From Vibrio sp. PID17_43 (GTDB lineage Bacteria; Pseudomonadota; Gammaproteobacteria; Enterobacterales; Vibrionaceae), in NCBI RefSeq assembly GCF_002608565.1, contig NZ_LIXM01000023.1, positions 1 to 64,000 of the forward strand: DNA of 64,000 bases, given 5' to 3'. The notes below the pieces were generated by a model. That model made no database searches. It worked only from the letters and a program-made list of their open reading frames with translations, and had not been told where the DNA came from. Below, one piece after another: positions 1 through 8,146 of this stretch. Positions within the stretch are counted from its first letter, which is position 1. Each line of letters begins with the position of its first letter. A program made the position numbers and the translations under genes.

Positions 1-1
1 C

Positions 2-202
2 AGCGGTTCTAGAAAGTCTATCTGGAAACAAGAGTTAATAACGTGGGTGGGTCAGTTTTACTTCGGCGATAACGTCGATAAGTGGATCAAATTTAAACTG
101 GCGTTGACATCTTTAGCTAGAAGGTATGATTTTTCTGGATTTAAACAACAAGCGATTAAGCCACCTAGCAAGTTCAACATGAACCCATGTAAGCTACGAT
201 GA
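2..202 (+). CDS. C-terminal end of an unrecognised protein, cut by the left window edge
   Basis: An open frame enters from the left edge and runs 66 codons to a TGA at 200-202. It is fairly basic, rich in Lys and Arg, with aromatic residues (WVGQFYF near the start, ARRYDF later). I recognise no family. Because the next 1.7 kb is full of broken genes, this may also be a remnant. Nothing in the fragment allows a function to be assigned. Confidence 0.35.
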   Translation, partial: SGSRKSIWKQELITWVGQFYFGDNVDKWIKFKLALTSLARRYDFSGFKQQAIKPPSKFNMNPCKLR

Positions 203-284
203 CGTAGAGCGTAAATTTAATAGCGGTGGTTCAATGACACTAAATGAAACCGAAGCGACCTAGTTTCCTAATTGGCGAGGTTGT

Positions 285-649
285 ATGAAAGCAAAAATTG
301 AAGTTGACCTAAAAGGGCGCAAGAGCGTAGTTGATGCCTGTACCGAGCCTTGTGCGATAGAAAAAGGTATGAGGATTTTGGGTTCAAAATGGAAGGGCTC
401 AATTATCTATCATCTGAAAGATGGTCCAGTGAGATTCAATGACCTTTCAAGAATGTTGGGCGGTGCAAGCAAGAAGATGGCGACCAGCGTTTAAAAGAAC
501 TAGAAAGTGAAAAAATGGTAATACATTGTGTGCTCAATGGAAAACCACTGGTAGTCAGTAACGACCTCACCGAGTTTGGGCACAGTGCGTTAACGATTCT
601 TGATGAGTTGAGAAAATGGTCTGAAAGCAACAATGTCCAGCTTAAATAG
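285..649 (+). pseudogene. HxlR-family transcriptional regulator, frameshifted
   Basis: The first frame gives a 69-residue HxlR-like winged-helix start: an early Cys (EPCAIEKG), then SKWKGSIIYHL and the GPVRFNDLSRML segment. It then hits a stop at 492-494. The rest of the domain (QRLKELESEKMV onward, ending in WSESNNVQLK) continues in another frame to a TAG at 647-649. The break lies at about 480-484, where one base appears to be missing; adding one base would restore M-V-D-Q-R-L and a protein of about 121 residues, normal for HxlR. Such proteins are usually redox- or aldehyde-responsive repressors beside oxidoreductase genes. The decayed DsbA-like gene nearby might once have been a partner; that is a guess. 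A sequencing error could also explain the shift. Confidence 0.75.
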
Positions 650-684
650 TGTGAGCAACATCCATCAATTCCCCTCTGTAACGT

Positions 685-713
685 AACAAGGCAACCAAAA
701 CGGTTGCCTTGTT
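685..713. terminator. Bidirectional intrinsic terminator
   Basis: A stem of about 12 bp (AACAAGGCAACC pairing with GGTTGCCTTGTT) lies between two convergent genes, the broken hxlR-like gene and the peroxiredoxin-like gene. T-rich sequence follows on the plus strand. Confidence 0.8.
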
Positions 714-731
714 GTCTTTCGAACTGGAGGT

Positions 732-1271
732 TCAGTAGTCTAGCGTGCCACGGATAGGGTAGTGGTTCTCTGGGTTACGAATCCATGCCAAACCTCGGGT
801 CAGTGCACCGAGTTCTGGTCTTACAAATGGGTTATTGGATAGGTCAACCACGTGTAAGTTGCCGTGTTCATTGACGACAAACAACCCCGGCTCTGCAAAG
901 TTATGGTCGGTTTCGGCTTCAGAGCGTGGTAGAGAAATATAAAGCCCTAACGTCTTCATTTGTTGCTCAGTAAGACCATAGGCGATTGGAAAGCTGATAT
1001 CGAGTTTTTCCAGATGCTGCTCTAATTGCTGTTTTGAATCGCCAGAGACCGCCAAAATATCAACGCCTGAATCACTAAATGCTTGTTTATAGTTCTCAAC
1101 TTCATTCAGGTATTTAGTGCAGAGTGGGCAATGCTTACCACGATAGACAAACACCGCTTGCCATGTTGCATCACCTTGAGGCTGGCCTAGCTTGACTTTG
1201 GTTCCATCCAGCTTTGTTGCCTCTAATGTAGGGAACGTATCACCCGCTTTGAGTTTTTGTGAGTATGTCAT
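732..1271 (-). CDS. Peroxiredoxin-like (AhpC/TSA, redoxin) protein
   Basis: A 179-residue thioredoxin-fold protein. It opens with KAGDTFPTLEATKLDG, the usual redoxin N-terminal strand. The redox site is RGKHCPLC at about residues 50-57, a CxxC where typical peroxiredoxins have PxxxTxxC. Later segments VDILAVSGDSK and GLFVVNEHG fit the fold. It probably reduces peroxides or acts as a thiol-disulfide protein in the cytoplasm; no signal peptide is present. I chose the ATG at 1271 because AGGAG sits five bases upstream; an in-frame ATG 24 bases earlier lacks this. The gene stands alone between degraded genes. Confidence 0.85.
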   Translation of the reverse strand: MTYSQKLKAGDTFPTLEATKLDGTKVKLGQPQGDATWQAVFVYRGKHCPLCTKYLNEVENYKQAFSDSGVDILAVSGDSKQQLEQHLEKLDISFPIAYGLTEQQMKTLGLYISLPRSEAETDHNFAEPGLFVVNEHGNLHVVDLSNNPFVRPELGALTRGLAWIRNPENHYPIRGTLDY

Positions 1272-1369
1272 CTCGGCTCCTAGGATTGAAGTCACAACTG
1301 ATTAGAAAAAAGATAGGATACTAAAAAACAAGTTGCAACCAGTATGCTTTTAGTAACCTAGCTTTGTAA

Positions 1370-1540
1370 TCAAATACTTTTTCACTGAGAGAGAAGAAGG
1401 GTTTTGCACAATTTAAAGGTGCTTTGAACAAGCTTAACCAAGGCATCTCGGCATTGAATTTGGCATCGCTCTTGGTCATGCGTTCAAGCCGCTTATCCAG
1501 TCTACTTGTGATAAATAGTGTGAAACCGTTACATGATTAG
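1370..1540 (+). pseudogene. Unidentified coding remnant without a start
   Basis: A stop-free frame of 56 codons ends in TAG at 1538-1540 and has no start codon or ribosome site. The peptide is Leu/Ser rich (for example LLVMRSSRLSSLL) and looks like the tail of a protein, perhaps a transposase. I cannot name the family, and a chance open frame is possible. Confidence 0.2.
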
Positions 1541-1558
1541 AACAAAAGCCAAAACCTA

Positions 1559-1864
1559 CTAGTCTTCATTCGCCTGAGCCATTAAATCAGTTAAGATCAG
1601 TTGGTAACCTTCTACTGGATGTCCGCCAGAAACATAATGTTCTCTGTTGAACATCACCGTTGGCACACTAGATACGCCCATTAATTTAGTAACCCACCAG
1701 TTAATGGTGGTATGGCCCACCATCACTCCGTGCTCAAGTTGTATCTCTTCAATCTCTCGATATCTGAGCTTGTAAGCGAGATAGTAACGAATAGCTTCAG
1801 AGGGAAAATGGCAGCCTTTAAACATTAAAATACAGAGTGTTAGTGAGTTTTGGACGAAATCCAA
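1559..1864 (-). pseudogene. Chimeric ORF: IS6 transposase N-terminus fused to the end of a DsbA/FrnE-like gene
   Basis: The 101-residue frame has two unrelated halves. Residues about 14-60 (FKGCHFPSEAIRYYLAYKLRYREIEE, HTTINWWVTK) match the start of IS6-family transposases, which read FKGRHFP, YRELEE and D/HSTIYRWV. From about residue 61 the peptide (GVSSVPTVMFN, then YVSGGHPVEGYQ) matches the C-terminal end of FrnE-type DsbA oxidoreductases, where GV..VPTF.FN and VSGAQP are conserved. Both the transposase catalytic region and the DsbA N-terminal half with its CxxC are missing. It is best read as the scar of an insertion plus deletion that happens to remain open. It is unlikely to be functional. 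Confidence 0.75.
1685..1864 (-). mobile_element. IS6-family insertion sequence remnant (left end)
   Basis: This stretch encodes only the first 50 or so residues of an IS6-type transposase, with the zinc-finger/helix-turn-helix region and no DDE catalytic domain. About 40 bases of probable element end precede its likely ATG at 1825. The other terminus of the element is absent, so it cannot move by itself. Confidence 0.6.
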
Positions 1865-1894
1865 CCTAAATCACCGTTATTTTCGATAGTTCCC

Positions 1895-2665
1895 TTAAAT
1901 CGGAATGCCGCTATGGAACTTGAAATCATGGTCTGGCGTGGCGATCAGATCCGCCTCTATGCGGCCAAAATAAGCCACCCGTTCGCTGATGTCTTTCCCT
2001 GCGATTTGCTCTGCCAGAATCAAGTAGTCTTGGTAGTGACGGGCTTCTGAACGCAGCAACGAAACATAGAACTTGGCGATGTCTTCATCCATATGTGGTG
2101 CAAGCTTCGCAAAGCGCTCACAAGAACGCGCTTCAATATACGCACCGATGATGAGCTTATCGATTAAGGTGTCTGGCTCATGGGTTTTCATGTGCGAGAT
2201 TAATCCCTTCGCATAGCGACTTGCTGGGATGTTTTTGTATTCTACGCCGCGACTATCCATGATTTCTAATACTTGATAAAAATGGTGCAACTCTTCTTTT
2301 ATCAGCAATACCATTTTATCAATCAGATCTTGGCTGTATGGTGAATCTGATTTGGCGATGATGGCCTTGGAAATATTGCTCTTACCTTTTAATGTCTCTA
2401 GCGATCCTGTTTTACGGTAAGCAAAGTCTTCGTATGGTTTGAACCAATCGAGTAGGGTGTGTGAGCTGGCTTTGTCGACTGCGTACTTACGGATTAAGAA
2501 CATGGCGGACTGGCCCGCTTTGAGTTCACACAGTAGGTGGTCTAATAAAATGGTTTGAAGGTTTTCAGGCTTCTTTGCTTCCTCAACCCATTCATCTGGG
2601 GTGCTGCATTGCAAAAATCGGTTAATTGGAGCAAGAAGATCCTGATAGGCATCGAGATTAATCAT
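1895..2665 (-). CDS. miaE: tRNA-(ms2io6A37) hydroxylase MiaE
   Basis: A 256-residue di-iron hydroxylase that hydroxylates the isopentenyl side chain of ms2i6A at position 37 of tRNAs reading UNN codons. Ferritin-like iron ligands are visible: an early Glu in the LLDHLLCELKAGQSAM helix, the EELHHFYQVLE helix with its ExxH motif, and a later pair of Glu-containing helices (YIEARSCERF and SLLRSEARHYQDY). Length fits the family. It is a single gene on the minus strand; its stop lies only 30 bases from the IS-derived scar, so that rearrangement ended just outside it. Confidence 0.93.
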   Translation of the reverse strand: MINLDAYQDLLAPINRFLQCSTPDEWVEEAKKPENLQTILLDHLLCELKAGQSAMFLIRKYAVDKASSHTLLDWFKPYEDFAYRKTGSLETLKGKSNISKAIIAKSDSPYSQDLIDKMVLLIKEELHHFYQVLEIMDSRGVEYKNIPASRYAKGLISHMKTHEPDTLIDKLIIGAYIEARSCERFAKLAPHMDEDIAKFYVSLLRSEARHYQDYLILAEQIAGKDISERVAYFGRIEADLIATPDHDFKFHSGIPI

Positions 2666-2743
2666 TTTTATTTCTGGTACTTTACATTATAAATGGGTTT
2701 ATCCAACTCAGGTCTTAGATTGAAAGAAAAGTAGGATAGAAAA

Positions 2744-2763
2744 AAGGCTGCAAAAGCAGCCTT
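2744..2763 (-). terminator. Intrinsic terminator of the 2788-3552 gene
   Basis: AAGGCTGC and GCAGCCTT pair around an AAAA loop. Read on the minus strand, the stem is followed by a run of six T, directly downstream of the membrane coiled-coil gene. Confidence 0.8.
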
Positions 2764-2787
2764 TTCATCGGAAACTAGTGGAGGATA

Positions 2788-3552
2788 TTACCACTTTTTC
2801 TTTTCGCCGAAGAGCACATCCATATCATTGTCACGTTCTTTATCGACAATCTGCTGCTTTTCCGCGTTGCTTTTATCTTGGCGTTTTTTGTCTAAATCGC
2901 CTAGCAGTTCTTCAAGCTTTTGTTTTGCTTTAATTGAGTAAGCGTCACTCTTGGTGCTTAGCGCATCAATCCCTTTTCGGAGCAATTGCAGAGCCGTACC
3001 AGGTTGGCCGCGAGCGATTGAGTCATTAGCCCGCTTAATCACGTTCTCAATGTTGATGCGAATTTGTATGGTTTCTAGGCGTGCATTTTCAGTAACGTAA
3101 GTCTGCGTATCAAGGCGACCTTTATTGTGTTCATTACGGATAGTGTCTCGCAAGCGCTTAACCAACTTAAGCATTACGATGGCTTGTTTATCACTACTTG
3201 GTAATTTGAAAGTGGTACTTTCACCGCCTTGGTCATTATCCTGAAGTTGCTCAATTTGTTGTTTCATATTGCTCACGCGCTGAACCAATTGTTTATTCCT
3301 TGGGTCGAGATCTCGCATGTTTTCTAGCGCGTCTAAAATGCGGTTATTGAGACACAGCAGTAGCTCCTTGCTAAAAGGAATATGGTGGGCGTGACTAATA
3401 AGTTCTTCAGTACCGTCAATCAGTGCTACATAGCGAGCGGATTCCTGTCGTTTCGCGGTCTCTACTTTTACCTTGTGCTGCAACATAATATTATAGCCAA
3501 GGATCAAAACCAATAGGATGGCTACCAAAGCGATTATTAAACCAATATTCAT
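2788..3552 (-). CDS. Membrane-anchored coiled-coil protein of unknown function
   Basis: A 254-residue protein. Residues about 3-24 (IGLIIALVAILLVLILGYNIML) form a single N-terminal membrane anchor; the rest is hydrophilic, rich in Lys, Glu and Gln, and predicted from its heptad-like pattern to be mostly helical. The segment around residues 180-215 (RANDSIARGQPGTALQLLRKG) resembles a helical repeat. The C-terminus is strongly charged and ends in GEKKKW. I recognise no named family. It is a single gene, divergent from cysB across 344 bases. A role in envelope organisation is possible, but nothing shows it. Confidence 0.8.
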   Translation of the reverse strand: MNIGLIIALVAILLVLILGYNIMLQHKVKVETAKRQESARYVALIDGTEELISHAHHIPFSKELLLCLNNRILDALENMRDLDPRNKQLVQRVSNMKQQIEQLQDNDQGGESTTFKLPSSDKQAIVMLKLVKRLRDTIRNEHNKGRLDTQTYVTENARLETIQIRINIENVIKRANDSIARGQPGTALQLLRKGIDALSTKSDAYSIKAKQKLEELLGDLDKKRQDKSNAEKQQIVDKERDNDMDVLFGEKKKW

Positions 3553-4871
<1,319 letters not shown>

Positions 4872-4928
4872 CGCTTCATTCATGTATTGATTCCCTCTAC
4901 AATCCGGTTCTCAGTGTAGGGGGGAACT

Positions 4929-6131
4929 ATGAAAACGCAATTTCAATTCATTAATAACTGCTTAATCGAAAACCAATCGTTATGGCGATTTGAGCCGTTT
5001 AAATGTAGTTTGCGTTCATCATTACCTTGGCAAGAAAAGCACCCAGAGCTTTGCCAATGGTTGGACTGTCTTTCCCCTTCTCAAATTGAACAGCTTAAAG
5101 CTGAACCAGAACAGGTTTTCGCTGAGATCAGTGCGTTTCTGCCCGGTATCCAGTCGCTTTCTAAATACGCCAATCTTGAAGTGATGTCTTTAAACGGGCT
5201 CGAACTTCAGCGGGGGCTAGAGAGTGGGATCCCAGGCCGTAAGTTGGAGCAAATCAGCGCGATGGGTGAGGCGGCGATTCAACACCATCACGGTGAAGAG
5301 TGGTTGGAATGGTGCTCCGGTAAAGGCTATTTAGGCCGAATCTTAACAACACAAACTAACCAGCCGGTGACAAGTTTTGAGTTTCAACAAGCGCTCTGTG
5401 AATCTGGGCAGCAAGCCGCCGATGAGCAGCAATGGAAGATGACCTTTATTCAAGGTGATGCGTTTGATGCCAAAGCAAAAGCAGTGTTCAAGCCCACCCA
5501 ACACGCAGTCGCTTTGCATGCCTGTGGTGATCTTCATGTCCGTTTAATGCAATACGGCTGCGAACGCGGTGTGGCAGCAATGACGATTTCACCGTGTTGC
5601 TATCATCTGATTCAAGAAGCGCAATACCAGCCGTTATCAGAGCTGGGTAAAGCATCTTCACTTACGCTTTCTAAGCAAGAACTACGTATTCCTTTACAAC
5701 AAACAGTAACGGGTGGTGAACGCGTGCGTCGTCATCGCCAGCAGGAAATGGTGTTTAGACTTGGTTTTGATTTAATTACTCGTCAATGGCTTGGCTTAGA
5801 GGGCTACCAACCAGTGCCGAGTATTCGTAAGTCTCAGTTAAGTGATGGTTTCGAATCTTTATGTCGTTGGGCTGCGAAGCAAAAAGGGATCGAGTTCAAT
5901 CAAGCAATCGATTTTGAGGAGGTTGAAAAGCTAGCTGAACAACGCTTCTGGCAGATGGAGCGAATGAGTTTGGTTCAGTTAGTGTTTCAACGACCGCTAG
6001 AAGTTTGGCTTGCTTTGGACAAAGCACTTTATCTTGAAGAACGTGGTTATCGTGTCAGGTTGGCAGAATTTTGCGCTAAATCGATCACGCCTCGAAATAT
6101 TTTAATTTCATCTTATAAGGTTTTTGCATAA
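4929..6131 (+). CDS. SAM-dependent methyltransferase of the METTL25/RRNAD1-like (Methyltransf_32) type
   Basis: A 400-residue protein. The SAM-binding motif reads EWCSGKGYLG (about residues 122-131), followed by VALHACGDLHVRLM near 200 and SPCCYHLI near 225. The HxCGDL and CCYH pair is what I recall from the METTL25/RRNAD1 group, which includes eukaryotic proteins. Substrate is unknown; RNA or ribosomal protein are reasonable guesses but unproven. GGGG precedes the ATG. The gene sits alone between cysB and a terminator. Confidence 0.7.
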   Translation: MKTQFQFINNCLIENQSLWRFEPFKCSLRSSLPWQEKHPELCQWLDCLSPSQIEQLKAEPEQVFAEISAFLPGIQSLSKYANLEVMSLNGLELQRGLESGIPGRKLEQISAMGEAAIQHHHGEEWLEWCSGKGYLGRILTTQTNQPVTSFEFQQALCESGQQAADEQQWKMTFIQGDAFDAKAKAVFKPTQHAVALHACGDLHVRLMQYGCERGVAAMTISPCCYHLIQEAQYQPLSELGKASSLTLSKQELRIPLQQTVTGGERVRRHRQQEMVFRLGFDLITRQWLGLEGYQPVPSIRKSQLSDGFESLCRWAAKQKGIEFNQAIDFEEVEKLAEQRFWQMERMSLVQLVFQRPLEVWLALDKALYLEERGYRVRLAEFCAKSITPRNILISSYKVFA

Positions 6132-6157
6132 CTAATAGCTAAATGCTCTATATAAAA

Positions 6158-6180
6158 AACCCATCCTAAGATGGGCTTTT
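6158..6180. terminator. Bidirectional terminator between the methyltransferase and ald
   Basis: GCCCATCTTAGGATGGG-type stem (AACCCATC pairing with GATGGGCTT) flanked by A-rich and T-rich sequence, placed between two convergent genes. Confidence 0.75.
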
Positions 6181-6217
6181 GTAAACAAAACGTGACATTT
6201 TATGAGCTATTTTGTCA

Positions 6218-7342
6218 TTAGTTGAACATTGCAATCCCTAGTGCAGGCTCAACGTATTCTAGATCGAAGCTCTCAGCCACTTCTTTACAAGTCACTTTAC
6301 CGTGGATAACGTTTAAACCTTCCAAGAAGCCTTTGTCGTCAAGGAGGGCTTCACGGTAACCCTTATTCGCTAGCTTCACGATGTAAGGCAGTGTTGCATT
6401 ATTCAGGGCGAATGTTGAAGTGCGAGCAACCGCACCTGGCATGTTCGCCACACAGTAGTGTACTACTTCGTCAACCACGTAAGTTGGTTCTGCGTGAGTG
6501 GTTGCATGTGACGTTTCGAAACAACCACCTTGGTCGATTGCGACGTCAACCACTGCTGCGCCTGGCTTCATTTTCGCGATGTGCGCTTTTGTTACCAGTT
6601 TAGGTGCTGCGGCGCCAGGGATAAGGACTGCGCCAATCACGAGATCGGCTTCCAGAACGTGCTTCTCGATCGCGTCTTCAGTAGAATAAACCACTTTAGC
6701 TCGGCCTTGGAATTCCTCGTCAAGTTTACGTAGCGTATCAACGTTTCGGTCTAGGATGGTAACATCTGCACGAAGGCCGACTGCCATACGAGCGGCGTTC
6801 GCGCCAACGACGCCTCCGCCAATAACAACGACTTTCGCAGGCTCAACACCAGGGACGCCACCTAATAGTAAACCACGGCCACCGTGTGATTTTTCTAATG
6901 TTTGCGCGCCAGCTTGGATAGACATCCGACCTGCCACTTCTGACATTGGTGCCAACAGTGGCAAACGACCCATATTATCTGTTACAGTCTCATATGCTAT
7001 ACAGACAGCTTTGCTCTTGATTAGCTCATCAGTTTGTGGAAAATCTGGTGCAAGGTGTAAATAAGTAAATAAAATCTGTCCTTCGCGGAGCATTGCTCTT
7101 TCGACAGCTTGAGGTTCTTTTACTTTTACGATCATGTCTGCTTGCGCGAAGACGTCAGCAGCAGTAGGGAGAATGGATGCACCTACAGCGATGTAATCAT
7201 CGTCTGAAAAACCGATGCCGGCACCAGCATTGGTCTCAACAAAAACTTGGTGACCATGTGAGATAAGTTCTCTCACGCTAGCTGGGATCATGCCCACTCG
7301 GTATTCGTGGTTTTTGATTTCCTTTGGTACGCCAATGATCAT
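6218..7342 (-). CDS. ald: Alanine dehydrogenase
   Basis: A 374-residue NAD-dependent enzyme that interconverts L-alanine and pyruvate plus ammonia. It starts MIIGVPKEIKNHEYRVG; the catalytic lysine lies in IVKVKEPQ and the active-site histidine in FTYLHLAPD (about residue 96). The Rossmann motif VVVIGGGVVGANAARMA is near residue 171. It is divergent from lrp across 156 bases, an arrangement that suggests control by Lrp, as seen for alanine dehydrogenase genes with adjacent Lrp/AsnC regulators. Confidence 0.95.
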   Translation of the reverse strand: MIIGVPKEIKNHEYRVGMIPASVRELISHGHQVFVETNAGAGIGFSDDDYIAVGASILPTAADVFAQADMIVKVKEPQAVERAMLREGQILFTYLHLAPDFPQTDELIKSKAVCIAYETVTDNMGRLPLLAPMSEVAGRMSIQAGAQTLEKSHGGRGLLLGGVPGVEPAKVVVIGGGVVGANAARMAVGLRADVTILDRNVDTLRKLDEEFQGRAKVVYSTEDAIEKHVLEADLVIGAVLIPGAAAPKLVTKAHIAKMKPGAAVVDVAIDQGGCFETSHATTHAEPTYVVDEVVHYCVANMPGAVARTSTFALNNATLPYIVKLANKGYREALLDDKGFLEGLNVIHGKVTCKEVAESFDLEYVEPALGIAMFN

Positions 7343-7498
7343 CCTGTATCCTCTTCATAAAATGGTTGTATTAACTGTTTGTAGGGTGTTATTGTCGAAT
7401 TAACAACTAGTATAGTTGCATATTTGTAAAATTTGGCACCAAATATTAAAAAGTTGTAGTATATTTATTTGCAAGGAAGTAAAAAGGTGGAATAAAAA
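7343..7498. promoter_or_regulatory. ald/lrp divergent promoter region
   Basis: 156 AT-rich bases separate the two starts. AAGGTGG lies before the lrp ATG. Long A/T tracts fit Lrp binding, which follows a loose consensus, but I cannot point to one clear operator. Confidence 0.5.
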
Positions 7499-7993
7499 AT
7501 GGCAGACAACTATAAAAAGCCGTCCAAGGAACTAGACCGTATCGACCGCAATATCTTAAATGAGTTGCAGAAAGATGGTCGTATTTCAAATGTTGAGCTT
7601 TCTAAGCGTGTAGGACTTTCTCCAACGCCGTGTTTGGAGCGTGTGCGTCGCTTAGAGCGTCAAGGCTATATCACAGGGTACACTGCGCTACTTAACCCGC
7701 AGTTTCTTGATGCATCACTATTAGTATTCGTAGAGATTACGCTTAACCGTGGTGCGCCAGATGTATTCGAACAGTTTAATGCGGCTGTTCAAAAACTAGA
7801 CGACATTCAAGAGTGTCATCTTGTGTCAGGTGATTTCGACTATCTTCTTAAAACCCGTGTATCAGATATGGGGGCTTACCGCCGACTATTAGGTGATACG
7901 TTGCTGCGTTTACCAGGTGTTAATGACACACGTACTTACGTAGTAATGGAAGAAGTGAAGCAATCTAACCAGCTTGTGATCAAAACTCGTTAA
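7499..7993 (+). CDS. lrp: Leucine-responsive regulatory protein Lrp
   Basis: A 164-residue global regulator with N-terminal helix-turn-helix (DRIDRNILNELQKDGRISNVELSKRVG, SPTPCLERVRRLE) and a C-terminal RAM ligand-binding domain (about 75-155, with VSGDFDYLLKTRV). Sequence matches enteric Lrp closely, so this is the global Lrp and not a local AsnC. It senses leucine and shapes amino acid, pilus and transport gene expression. It is a single gene with a terminator just after it. Confidence 0.95.
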   Translation: MADNYKKPSKELDRIDRNILNELQKDGRISNVELSKRVGLSPTPCLERVRRLERQGYITGYTALLNPQFLDASLLVFVEITLNRGAPDVFEQFNAAVQKLDDIQECHLVSGDFDYLLKTRVSDMGAYRRLLGDTLLRLPGVNDTRTYVVMEEVKQSNQLVIKTR

Positions 7994-8004
7994 TTTATTG
8001 CAAA

Positions 8005-8029
8005 GAAAGCGGAATATCCTTCCGCTTTC
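8005..8029 (+). terminator. lrp terminator hairpin
   Basis: GAAAGCGGA and TCCGCTTTC pair around a seven-base loop just after the lrp stop codon. The T-run is weak, so termination may be completed by the next hairpin. Confidence 0.6.
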
Positions 8030-8077
8030 GCTATAGAGTAATTGGGTTTTTCTCTTTGATATGGTTAAATCAATTTA

Positions 8078-8107
8078 CCGAGCGGCTTAGTGCCGCTCGG
8101 CATGTTT
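8078..8107 (+). terminator. Second hairpin upstream of ftsK
   Basis: CCGAGCGGC and GCCGCTCGG form a strong GC stem around TTAGT and are followed by CATGTTTTTA. It lies between lrp and ftsK and probably insulates ftsK from lrp readthrough. Confidence 0.7.
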
Positions 8108-8146
8108 TTATTTATTCCTAATTCATTTCCATACTCAAGTTGATTT

